Positions 1 to 8,319 of a stretch of DNA of 64,000 nucleotides are shown here, piece after piece. Position 1 is the stretch's first letter; each line of letters begins with the position of its first letter. The notes under the pieces were generated by a model. That model was not told the origin of the DNA and searched no databases. It was given only the letters and a program-made list of their open reading frames with translations. A program made the translations under genes and the position numbers. This DNA comes from Prevotella sp. (GTDB lineage Bacteria > Bacteroidota > Bacteroidia > Bacteroidales > Bacteroidaceae): the NCBI GenBank assembly GCA_024695815.1, contig JAILHK010000011.1, positions 1 to 64,000 on the forward strand, given 5' to 3'.

Positions 1-150
1 CCAAAATGCAACCTGCGAGAGACCGAACTGACTGATTCACCTTGGAATACGAATCCAATTGCACATAACTTTTCTTCTAGACTGTAACTACGTTTCATTT
101 TGAACCATTAAGTTGTGTCCAACTTTCTGGGTTCACTTCAAAAGGTAGAA

Positions 151-207
151 TCTAGGGGCTAGATTGGGTGCGTCCAGGGGCTAGACACGACATTTCTAGG
201 GGCTAGA
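151..207. repeat. CTAG-rich array A, three units at 22-bp period
   Basis: Three 13-bp units of the form TCTAG-N3-CTAGA start at 151, 173 and 195. The N3 is GGG in all three, and the middle unit has one change (TCCAG). Each unit is an imperfect palindrome and the starts are exactly 22 bp apart, separated by 9-bp spacers of unrelated sequence. A longer array of the same unit and period lies at 29447-29613, so this is a dispersed family. Function unknown. Confidence 0.8.
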
Positions 208-215
208 TACGAATC

Positions 216-275
216 AAAAGTAACAGTATTGCGACTTAAAAGTGGAAGTTTAAGACTACAATAGTGATACTATTG
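216..275. repeat. Flank module of array A with a small inverted repeat
   Basis: The stretch from 216 (AAAAGTAACAGTATTGC, 216-232) to about 254 aligns with the right flank of array B (29622-29638 and onward), sharing the AAAAGTAA..GTATTGC core and, further on, a GGAxGxTTTAAG-like block. AGTGGAAGTTTAAG (241-254) also recurs at 29361-29375. At 259-275 there is a perfect inverted repeat, CAATAGT-GAT-ACTATTG. This supports a composite repeat element rather than isolated palindromes. Confidence 0.6.
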
Positions 276-298
276 CGCATTAAAAGTACAAAGATGTA

Positions 299-366
299 CC
301 CCCGACTTCTCTCCAATCGGAAAGAGGTCGGGGGCAATCCAGGCATCCCCCGCTGTGGAGGGATGG
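299..366 (-). terminator. Terminator region after the three-gene minus-strand unit
   Basis: CCCCCGAC (299-306) pairs with GTCGGGGG (327-334), forming a GC-rich hairpin. A second, smaller hairpin (ATCCC/GGGAT) lies at about 345-365. Both follow the stop of the minus-strand gene ending at 395. T-rich sequence follows the distal hairpin on the minus strand. Likely the end of the 8112-to-395 transcript. Confidence 0.55.
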
Positions 367-394
367 GGTTTCTGCTATGATGTACGTCTTCTTT

Positions 395-2233
395 TTACTT
401 CATCACCTTCCGGCAACGGCCATCGGCCTGTCGTTCGATGACGATGCCACGATGACCCTTGACAGTATTCAGACGCTTACCGTCGAGAGAGAAATACTGC
501 GAAGCGCTAGGTGTAGCCGTTGCTGTTGAGCGAACAGCAAGCAGCGTGCCCAATGAAAAGCTGTTGGCATTGATAATGTCCTCTTCCAGCACGTTGTCGT
601 CGGTCACGCGGTCGGTAGCCTTTGTGAGCAGTGCCACTACACTGAGGTTGGCTGGCACGAAATCAGCTGGCACCGTATAGACCAACTGCTCATGATAGTT
701 GCCCTCGGCATCGGGCGTAAGCTTCTGTCCCAGCGGGTCGGTCAAGAAAGCGCGCAACACGTGGTTGTGCTGATAGTTCTTGACAGTTCTGATACGACCA
801 GAGAAATCATCATATGACTTCTGCGAAGCCGTCACCGCGTTCTCGGTGAGCAGCAACGTAAGAGCCACATCGCCATAGATAGCGCGTGCCTCGTCCAGCA
901 AACGGCCATCGGCCTGAACACTGAGCTGGCGTGAGGTCTCGTCATAGCCGGCCTGCACACCCACGGTGGCAAACGACGGGAACTCTAAGTCTTGCATCAC
1001 CACATCGCCAATGATACCTGCCGAGAACTCTGCAGGGATATTAACCAGATAGTCGTTGACATCGTAGGCAATATAAGCCTCGCCAGGGAAATACGAACGA
1101 TTGCTGGTGAAGGTGGGATAGGCGTAGGCATAGAGTTCCTCCAGATAGGCAGCACCATCTACTGCCAGCTCATTGCCCTGACGGAACACGTTGGCCACGC
1201 ATACCTGTTGGGTGTTTTCCAACATGCTCTCAACTGCCTTGTCGAGGTAAGGCACATAAACAGAGTTCTGGTCACTGTAGATTTCCATATATGACTTGCT
1301 GCGGTCAACACGATTGCGATAGACGGCAAACTGGGCCGTCATGCTCTTCTCTTTGTCGTTAGGCAGTGCTTCACCCTGCAGACTCTTGACAAAAGCCTTG
1401 ATGGTGTGCATGCCAATGGCAAGATTCTCGGGCAGCACCACCTCGTACTGCCAGGAGTAAGTTCTGGCACTGTGCACCATATCGCTGATGGTGGATTCTA
1501 CGGCAGGCAGGTCGTCAATTTGATAGCCCAGCACGAAAGAGGTCAGCGAGTCGCGACCCACATTCTCCATATTAGCCAAGAGGTCGAACCTTTCGCCCGC
1601 CATCTTGTATTTAAAACCAGCATCGAAGTAGCTGATCTGCATATCGTGGGCAGGCAGATTGCTCACGTCGATAATCAGTTGCACACACAGACGACCAATG
1701 CCTGAGATAGGATAGAAAGCCTCACCATCGCCAAAGTCGCCATAGGCCATGAAGGCATTTTCTACATCTTGGCCCACACCACAAAGGGCACCTTCTTTAG
1801 CAGCTACCATATCTTCGCTCTCGTGGTAGTCGAAACCAAACAGATACGGAGTACTTTCCTCTATGGTGATGCCGTCGCCATTGAAGAAGACGGTGTTCCA
1901 CCCCTCGTAGGTGCGCTGATTCTGCGTGTAAAGCTCTACGAGTCCTGTGGGGGTCACCTTATTAAGAAACACGCGCGTGCGCCCGATGCTCTGACTGACG
2001 GCAAATCGAATGCCTACAATCTTACAACCCACATAGGGAGAGGTGGCCTGGGCCGACAACATAGCTCCCACAGGATACGTGCCGGCCGCACCGAAGTAGG
2101 CTCCCTTCACAGAGAAGCTGTCTGTCTGGACATATCCCAACACGCGCTGGTTGAGGGCTAATCCCTGTGCCCATGCTGCGGAAACCGACAACATGAGCAG
2201 AGAGAGCAATGCTATAATACTTTTCTTTGTCAT
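395..2233 (-). CDS. Secreted protein with type IX-like C-terminal tail
   Basis: A 612-residue protein with a clear signal peptide (MTKKSIIALLSLLMLSVSAAWAQ). No catalytic motif is recognised. The N-terminal part (residues 25-190) looks like a beta-sandwich, and the middle resembles Omp28/thiol-protease-associated surface proteins of Prevotella; that resemblance is recalled, not searched. The last 35 residues (YFSLDGKRLNTVKG...) have the form of the short C-terminal tails seen on Prevotella secreted proteins (Y-x-L-x-G-x-x...G-I-x-I), suggesting type IX export to the surface. It is the last gene of a three-gene minus-strand run; its start overlaps the end of the next upstream gene by one base, so the two are translationally coupled. 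Possibly a surface adhesin or peptidase-associated protein; function not established. Confidence 0.7.
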   Translation of the reverse strand: MTKKSIIALLSLLMLSVSAAWAQGLALNQRVLGYVQTDSFSVKGAYFGAAGTYPVGAMLSAQATSPYVGCKIVGIRFAVSQSIGRTRVFLNKVTPTGLVELYTQNQRTYEGWNTVFFNGDGITIEESTPYLFGFDYHESEDMVAAKEGALCGVGQDVENAFMAYGDFGDGEAFYPISGIGRLCVQLIIDVSNLPAHDMQISYFDAGFKYKMAGERFDLLANMENVGRDSLTSFVLGYQIDDLPAVESTISDMVHSARTYSWQYEVVLPENLAIGMHTIKAFVKSLQGEALPNDKEKSMTAQFAVYRNRVDRSKSYMEIYSDQNSVYVPYLDKAVESMLENTQQVCVANVFRQGNELAVDGAAYLEELYAYAYPTFTSNRSYFPGEAYIAYDVNDYLVNIPAEFSAGIIGDVVMQDLEFPSFATVGVQAGYDETSRQLSVQADGRLLDEARAIYGDVALTLLLTENAVTASQKSYDDFSGRIRTVKNYQHNHVLRAFLTDPLGQKLTPDAEGNYHEQLVYTVPADFVPANLSVVALLTKATDRVTDDNVLEEDIINANSFSLGTLLAVRSTATATPSASQYFSLDGKRLNTVKGHRGIVIERQADGRCRKVMK

Positions 2234-4662
2234 TACTTAACGAATTTTTTACGATTCATGATATACACGCCCTTAGTGGCATTCTTCACCTTCTGACCAG
2301 CCAGTGTGTAGATATCGGTGGACAGAACGTCGAGGTGATAGCTTCGAGGTGTGACAATGCCACTGACAACATCCAGCTGATACTGGGCCATCTCCGACGC
2401 ACCATTCTGATAGATGGCCTTGATGCCCACCACATGACTGCCTGGCTGAACGCCCTGCAACTCATAGACGGGAGTGTCGGCAGAGCCCACCAGCTGTCCG
2501 TCGAGGTAGATATCGAAGCGCACCACATTACCGAAGTCAATCACCTCGCCACCATCTTCCTTGCCAACGGTGAAGTCATCGACCTGAGCCAGGAAGGTGT
2601 CGGTAGAGGTGTAGTGCACAGCCAGACGGACGGTCTTTCCGGCATAGTTGGCAAGCGACGTGTTATAGCGCGACCACTGGCCAGAGCTCACGGGGTCGGC
2701 CACGCTCAGCACATGGAAGTCTTCAGGACGGGTACTGCCATCACTGATGCAGAACTCCATGGTCTCGGGGTAGTTCATGTCGTAGCCCTTGGCGGTGATA
2801 CCGAAAGAGTAGTCCTCGTGAATATCGAACAGTGGTGAGATGAGCCATTTGTCATTTTTGCCACGTTGAGCCGAGAAGAAAATCACTGTCTTGTCGCCCG
2901 TGGGAGCTATGATGGCAGCATCGGTGGGAGCCATGGCCGGAACAGTATTCTTAGGATTGAACACCATGGGTGCGATGGCAGTGGGATTGGTGGCTGTGCC
3001 TGAACCGGGGAACGACACGATATTGCTCATACCACCCAAAGCAATGGGATAGACAGGCTGTTTGTCGTTGTCGATGGTGATCCAGTCGCCAAAAGAACCA
3101 GTGGCAAAGTCGTCATAGTCCTCGAAGCTGTCTGAGAAGCTGAGCACCTGGTTCCAGCGCAGCGTGTAACTACCCTCCTCGCCCTGCTTGGCGGTGATGT
3201 TATAAGGCTGGATGATGCGGTCTGTCAGTGCCACGACGACCTGCTGATTGGCAGAGACCTCGATGGTCTGCTGATAGTCGTTGAAGGCGCCTTCGGCCAC
3301 ATTGAGCAGGTAGGTACCGTTGGGCAGTGAAGCAATCTCAGCTTTGCCATTGGCCACGGTCAGCTCATAGCTCTCGCTGGTGGCGGCATTGACCAACTGC
3401 AACACCTGTCCATCGACCGTGAGTTTGCTGTCGGCCGAAACCAGGAACTCTACCTTAGAGAAGTTGGCCGCAGCAGCAATCTCTACCGGCGTGGTCACCA
3501 CGTCGCTCTGTGCCACACGATAGACAGCCTTCACACCCAGCGTATGGATGCCCGAAGGCACATTGTCGATAGTATAGGAATAGGCCTCGGTGGTACCGAC
3601 TTCGTTGCCGTCGAGGAAGATGTGGAACACCTCGTTGGGGTTGGCTGGCGAACGGAACTGGCGAGCACCAGTCACCGACTTGTTCTGACCCACATAGACA
3701 TTATCCACCATCAGCATGAAAGAGCCGTTGGCGTTATAGTGACTGATATAGCGAATGGCCAGCTTCACTTGCTGTCCAGCATAGTCAGAGAGGTCGTAAG
3801 TGAAGGCTTTCCATCCCGTATAGTCAACCGACTCGTAGTTGCCTTTGTCCAGACGCACGAAATCAGACACCACGGGATTGTCTGTCTTGGTGGTGACATA
3901 GACCATGAAGCGCTCGGGGAAGCGGTCGGCAGCCTTGGCCATGAACTCGAGGATATTGTCGGTGCCTACGGTGATTGCAGGCGTGATAAGCCAGTCGTCG
4001 TTCTGATTGCCCGAGCTGGTGCGGGTAAAGCCCACATACTGTTTACCATCATAGGGACGGAGTATGGGGTAGTCGTACCACCAGGTGGGTTCTACGGTGA
4101 GGGGGTTGATGATCTGTGCATACTGCATCACATTGCGGTTGGGATACATGCCCAGCAGTGCTGCGGCAGCCTCCTGATCGCCATCGATGCCAGTCCATTG
4201 ACCAAACTGCGTGGCCCAACCGTCGTAGCTCTCGAAATCGTCGAAGAAAGCAGGTGTCTCTTTGTTCCACGATAGCGTCACGCTGTTATTGCCAGTGAAG
4301 GCATCGTGGTGTGTAACGGTCTGCAGAGAGAACGGGGTGCGGGTCTTCTCGACCAGCTGCACCGAGATGGTGGTCTCGGCAGCCTCTACCTGAAACTCTT
4401 TGACGGCCTTCTCGAAACCGGCGCGCTCGATGGTGACACGATGCTGGCCGGCAAACACCTTCAGGGTGCAGCTACCCTCGGCATTGAGCTTGAGGGTGCC
4501 GTAGTCGGCCTGATACTCGGTCTGTTCGAGTTTGACTACCTGTCCGTTGAGAACGTCGCCCTTGACACTGCTGACCTGAATGGTGAGTGTTTTGTCACGG
4601 TTCTGTGCCATCGCTGACACGCAGAACAAACAAAAGAAAAATAATAGTTTGATATGTTTCAT
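2233..4662 (-). CDS. Choice-of-anchor J (cleaved adhesin) surface protein
   Basis: About 809 residues when started at the ATG at 4662, which gives a clean signal peptide (MKHIKLLFFFCLFCVSAMAQ). The longer frame to 4719 only adds a non-signal extension across the upstream hairpin. After an N-terminal carboxypeptidase-regulatory-like beta domain there are two cleaved-adhesin/MAM-like modules, seen as repeated FFDDFESYDGWAT and FSDSFEDYDDFAT starts, each with NDDWLITP or NDKWLISP and a YAGQQVKLAIRY or YAGKTVRLAVHY strand. Each module is followed by a fibronectin-like segment (YLDGQ-V-G...Y). The tail (YTLAGQKVKNATKGVYIMN) fits a type IX sorting signal. Such modules occur in gingipain/haemagglutinin-like adhesins. 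Probable surface adhesin or glycan binder; substrate unknown. Confidence 0.8.
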   Translation of the reverse strand: MKHIKLLFFFCLFCVSAMAQNRDKTLTIQVSSVKGDVLNGQVVKLEQTEYQADYGTLKLNAEGSCTLKVFAGQHRVTIERAGFEKAVKEFQVEAAETTISVQLVEKTRTPFSLQTVTHHDAFTGNNSVTLSWNKETPAFFDDFESYDGWATQFGQWTGIDGDQEAAAALLGMYPNRNVMQYAQIINPLTVEPTWWYDYPILRPYDGKQYVGFTRTSSGNQNDDWLITPAITVGTDNILEFMAKAADRFPERFMVYVTTKTDNPVVSDFVRLDKGNYESVDYTGWKAFTYDLSDYAGQQVKLAIRYISHYNANGSFMLMVDNVYVGQNKSVTGARQFRSPANPNEVFHIFLDGNEVGTTEAYSYTIDNVPSGIHTLGVKAVYRVAQSDVVTTPVEIAAAANFSKVEFLVSADSKLTVDGQVLQLVNAATSESYELTVANGKAEIASLPNGTYLLNVAEGAFNDYQQTIEVSANQQVVVALTDRIIQPYNITAKQGEEGSYTLRWNQVLSFSDSFEDYDDFATGSFGDWITIDNDKQPVYPIALGGMSNIVSFPGSGTATNPTAIAPMVFNPKNTVPAMAPTDAAIIAPTGDKTVIFFSAQRGKNDKWLISPLFDIHEDYSFGITAKGYDMNYPETMEFCISDGSTRPEDFHVLSVADPVSSGQWSRYNTSLANYAGKTVRLAVHYTSTDTFLAQVDDFTVGKEDGGEVIDFGNVVRFDIYLDGQLVGSADTPVYELQGVQPGSHVVGIKAIYQNGASEMAQYQLDVVSGIVTPRSYHLDVLSTDIYTLAGQKVKNATKGVYIMNRKKFVK

Positions 4663-4680
4663 AGCTTTGTTATACAGAGA

Positions 4681-4726
4681 AAGGGTAATGAGCATACCGA
4701 CGGGCGGTACATGACTCATTACCCTT
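4681..4726 (-). terminator. Strong hairpin between two anchor-J genes
   Basis: AAGGGTAATGAG (4681-4692) pairs perfectly with CTCATTACCCTT (4715-4726), with an inner TACCG/CGGTA stem. Read on the minus strand it follows the stop at 4741 and is succeeded by a TTTCTC tract. It may be a partial terminator that lowers expression of the two downstream genes. Confidence 0.65.
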
Positions 4727-4740
4727 ATAATCTAATCGTT

Positions 4741-7700
4741 TTAACGACGAATGGTCTTCACGGTCTTGCCGTTGGCAGCCTTGACAACGTACATGCCCTT
4801 GCCAAGGTTCTGCATAGCCTGGGCTGCACGGCCCTTAGCTACGAGGACACCATTGACGGTATAGACAGCCACCTCGCCATCGGCAGTGGTCAGGTTGTCG
4901 ATGGCATTGGGGGTCTGACCCAGCGCTACGTGTGTGAAGGTGAAGTCATCGAAGAAGGCCATCCAGTTGGCTGTGCCAGTGGTGTGGCGCACGGCTACAT
5001 AGACATCCTTGCCGGCATAGGCAGAGAGGTCGGCAGTGAAGTGGTGCCACTGGTTCTCTGGCAGATACTCCATCTCACGGGCGGGCAATACTACCTTGAA
5101 GTCGGTGGTCTTGGTGTTGCCCTCCTCGCTGACGAGCACGGTCACGGTATGGAGGTCGTTGTCGCCAACGAATACACTGTTCTGTGTGCCCAGGTTACGA
5201 GCATAGAAGTCGAAAGTGGCACCCTGACCAATCTTCAGCGGACGACTGATAAGCCAGTCGTCGGCAGCAGAGTTGTTTTCGGGAGCGGTAGCTACAATGG
5301 TACCAACACCAGAATGTGCTGTCAGGTTAGGATTGCTGTGAACAGCCTGTGTGAAGGCATAACGACCGCCATCGTTCTCAATCTGGGTGAGGTAGTAGTT
5401 GGCCTGATAGGTTACTTTCTTATCCACATCGATTGTGGTGAAATCGGCTGTCCAGTCGTAGTCCAGAGGATTCTTTTCAAAACCATAGAAGATGACATCC
5501 TGCGCCATGCCCTGACCCTTGACAGGGAAGTTAGCTTTCAGGCCACTCTCGAACTCAACGGTCATCACATCTTCAACGAACTGAGAAGCCTCGTTGGCAG
5601 TGAAGGTCACATTGAAAGAGATACCACCCTCAACAGGAATCTCGGTGCCCGCAGCGATGGAGCTCGCGAAGCTGTTGGTGGTGAAGGTCACACTCTTAAC
5701 CTTCTGGACGTTCTTTCCGCGGTTCAGCATCGTGATGTCGGCAGACTTTGTGGCCTTGGTGTAGTTCACCATACCTGCATCCCAACCGTCCTTGTTAAAG
5801 ACAACGTAGTCGCCTACGATGCCGTTGATCACGATATTATCGAGGGCTGCCTCACCAGTAGAGTTGCCATAAGTGGTGTTCACCCAACGGAACTGAACAC
5901 GTTTGCCGGCATAGGCAGAGAGGTCGATAATCTCATGGCGCCAGTATTTCTTACCATCGGTTTCTTCAATGGGGTTCTCTGAGATATAAGAAGCCTGAGT
6001 CCACTCGCCATTGCAACCAATCTCGAAGACGATGTCGCTCACGCCATTACCGCCCGGAACGTTCTGCTTCTTCAGCAGTCCAGTCTCGTCAATAATCAGG
6101 TCAGAAGGATGACCGTCGCCCCAATCGAAAGAGATGTTCATGCTCTGGCCTTCAGCAGGCAGTACGAACTCGGGAGATACCAAGGTTGAACTTTCGCCCT
6201 TGTTCTTCCAACCAGTAGCCATTGAAACACCTTTTTTACCATAAGGATAGATATTGTTGGGTCCCCAAGGCTGGAAAGTAGGATACTGTCCGGTGGTAGT
6301 ACTCAGCCAACCTGTTGGAACAGGCATATCTTTCGTACAGTTGTCGAAGTTCTCCTCCCAGGGGAACTCAAGCACAGAGGCATCGGGCTGGGTGGTGAAG
6401 CTATAGACGTTTGAAGCGGTCTCACCCTTCTCGTTGTAAGCTACGATCTTCCACTTGTAGGTGGTCTCATAGGCTGTCTCGGGGATGACAATAGACAGGT
6501 CGTTGTTGACATTAGCACCATTGACGAGGTTGTTCATCTCGGCATTGCTGCCAACGAACACCTTATAGCCTGTAGCAAACTGGGCGGGTCCCCACTCCAA
6601 CTTCACATTCTTGGGATAGATATTGGTAGCACCGCTGGCTGGTTTCAGCAAGGTAGCCTTGCCTGGAACGCCATTCATGCCATAGACATTGGGGAGCAGC
6701 ACGCGGTCGAGGGTGAAGTTTGACAACTCTGGTGTTTCTTCTTCTTCACCAGTAACAGCAGTGGGATAGACAAAGCGAACATAGCACTCGTCGCTGCCAG
6801 AAGGCAGTTCTACCTTGGCTGTAAGAAGCTTGTTCAGATGAGCCTCATCGTACTCGCTCTTCCACACTTGGCTCCAATTGTCGCCACCATCGGTGCTCAG
6901 CTCAACAGACACATCGATATCAGGAACGCTCTCGCCTTCGTACTGATTGAAATAGGTAAAAATCAAATTACCACCATTTGTCAGGTCGAGACGGGGAGAA
7001 CGCAGGGTAGCGTTAGAATAGCCACCACCGCAATAGGCACTGTGATCGCCCTCAATGGCTGCATCGGCCCAGCTCCAACCGTTGTTCTTCCATCCTGCAG
7101 GTGGGAAGTAGTCGTTGAAGGTCTCGATGAGATAGCCCTCGGGCAGGAACTGCTTGGTAGCACTCAGCGCAATCTTCACGTCGCCGCCAGTGGTATGGAT
7201 GGTCACGTCTGCCTGACTTGGACTAGACATCGTGGCAGTATAGGCCAGCTGGAAGCGCACCTGATCATTCTTATCGAGGTTCACGCTCTGAGGATCGATA
7301 TTGATGCTTACGCACTCGGGCTTATCAAAACCGGTGATTTTCAGTCCGTTCTTACCAGTGTTGGTCATGGTGATAACCTCGGTATAGAGTTTCTCGCCAA
7401 TATACATGGCACCAAAGTTGTAACGCTCCATGTTGACTGAAGCAACAGGACCTGTAGGAGGAGTGAACTGCTTGACGGTGACATCGTCCAACCAGGCGAT
7501 GTTAGCACTGGAGGTGTACATCTTATAAACAAAAGCCAGCTTCACCTTTTGTCCCTTCCAATCAGAGAGATCCACCTTAGACACATGACGGTCCCAGGTG
7601 TTGATGGGGAATACGGTGACGCCACTCTCCTTCAGCATATTCTTGTCCTGAATAGAGAAGACGGTCTCGGCACTAGCCAGATCGTCGTTTTCTACAACAC

Positions 7701-8112
7701 GCACCTGGAGGTCGTAGCGAGAGTTATCCTGACAGTTCATAGGACTAACTATCCAGGTGAACTGCAGCTCGTATGTATTGTCCAAATTGAGTTCGGGCGA
7801 CAACAGAACTTCCTCGCGGGGACCTGAGCCATCTACCACATTAACATTAATGGGTGCATCACAAGCAGCGCATCCAGCACCACTGATGATTGGACCCGAC
7901 TGACTGAGAGGATCGCGATATTCGTTGAACCAGTTATAACGATAGCTATCACCTTTATAACTGTTTACCGTGGTCCACCCTGTTCCACGAGTGAGGGGAG
8001 ATGACTGCGATGTCGTAGCACCAGTCTCGAAATCTTCTTCAAGAATGGTCTGTGCATTTGCAGTCAGGACGCCAAGAAGAATGGCAGAAAAAATTAGTAG
8101 TTTTCTTTTCAT
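4741..8112 (-). CDS. Large choice-of-anchor J protein with type IX sorting tail
   Basis: A 1123-residue secreted protein with signal peptide MKRKLLIFSAILLGVLTANAQ. It carries at least four cleaved-adhesin-like modules, recognised by EEDFETG, ETFNDYFPPAGW, EENFDNCTKDMPVPTGW and the C-terminal ADDWLISRPLKI ... YAGKDVYVAVRHTTG strand pattern. Between them are an Ig-like segment (YNFGAMYIGEKLYTE) and a fibronectin type III-like segment (ATNIYPKNVKLEWGPAQFATGYKVFVG). The final region (VAVYTVNGVLVAKG...GKGMYVVKAANGKTVKTI) is a good type A type IX sorting domain. It is the first gene of the minus-strand group and has its own promoter at 8153-8160. Likely a large surface adhesin; it has no protease domain, unlike gingipains. 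Confidence 0.85.
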   Translation of the reverse strand: MKRKLLIFSAILLGVLTANAQTILEEDFETGATTSQSSPLTRGTGWTTVNSYKGDSYRYNWFNEYRDPLSQSGPIISGAGCAACDAPINVNVVDGSGPREEVLLSPELNLDNTYELQFTWIVSPMNCQDNSRYDLQVRVVENDDLASAETVFSIQDKNMLKESGVTVFPINTWDRHVSKVDLSDWKGQKVKLAFVYKMYTSSANIAWLDDVTVKQFTPPTGPVASVNMERYNFGAMYIGEKLYTEVITMTNTGKNGLKITGFDKPECVSINIDPQSVNLDKNDQVRFQLAYTATMSSPSQADVTIHTTGGDVKIALSATKQFLPEGYLIETFNDYFPPAGWKNNGWSWADAAIEGDHSAYCGGGYSNATLRSPRLDLTNGGNLIFTYFNQYEGESVPDIDVSVELSTDGGDNWSQVWKSEYDEAHLNKLLTAKVELPSGSDECYVRFVYPTAVTGEEEETPELSNFTLDRVLLPNVYGMNGVPGKATLLKPASGATNIYPKNVKLEWGPAQFATGYKVFVGSNAEMNNLVNGANVNNDLSIVIPETAYETTYKWKIVAYNEKGETASNVYSFTTQPDASVLEFPWEENFDNCTKDMPVPTGWLSTTTGQYPTFQPWGPNNIYPYGKKGVSMATGWKNKGESSTLVSPEFVLPAEGQSMNISFDWGDGHPSDLIIDETGLLKKQNVPGGNGVSDIVFEIGCNGEWTQASYISENPIEETDGKKYWRHEIIDLSAYAGKRVQFRWVNTTYGNSTGEAALDNIVINGIVGDYVVFNKDGWDAGMVNYTKATKSADITMLNRGKNVQKVKSVTFTTNSFASSIAAGTEIPVEGGISFNVTFTANEASQFVEDVMTVEFESGLKANFPVKGQGMAQDVIFYGFEKNPLDYDWTADFTTIDVDKKVTYQANYYLTQIENDGGRYAFTQAVHSNPNLTAHSGVGTIVATAPENNSAADDWLISRPLKIGQGATFDFYARNLGTQNSVFVGDNDLHTVTVLVSEEGNTKTTDFKVVLPAREMEYLPENQWHHFTADLSAYAGKDVYVAVRHTTGTANWMAFFDDFTFTHVALGQTPNAIDNLTTADGEVAVYTVNGVLVAKGRAAQAMQNLGKGMYVVKAANGKTVKTIRR

Positions 8113-8152
8113 TTCAATAATCTTACATTGTTATTTGTTATCAATTTGGCGA

Positions 8153-8160
8153 CAAAGTTA
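8153..8160 (-). promoter_or_regulatory. Minus-strand -7 element TAACTTTG
   Basis: CAAAGTTA on the plus strand reads TAACTTTG on the minus strand, a full match to the Bacteroidota -7 consensus TAnnTTTG, about 40 bases before the start at 8112. No convincing -33 TTTG was seen. Confidence 0.6.
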
Positions 8161-8288
8161 CGCATTTTTATCGAATCGTCATCATTTTTATGCATAAAAC
8201 TTTCAATTTATAAGTATAAATCTCAAAATTTGGGGTGGCGTATAAATAAAAAGGCCCATTAATACTTGTATATATCGAAAAAAACATT

Positions 8289-8296
8289 TACTTTTG
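8289..8296 (+). promoter_or_regulatory. -7 element TACTTTTG of the tamB unit
   Basis: A perfect TAnnTTTG match. Transcription should start around 8301-8304, so the untranslated leader is only some 7 to 19 bases depending on which ATG is used (8311 or 8320). This rules out the upstream TTG at 8266 as a start. Confidence 0.65.
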
Positions 8297-8319
8297 CACT
8301 CGTTATAATTATGCAGAAT

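Noticed and set aside
114..140. TGTCCAACTTTCTGGGTTCACTTCA resembles one end of IS3-family elements
   Set aside because: Only a single end-like stretch is present, with no transposase, partner end or target duplication in the window; reported here only as a possible relic.
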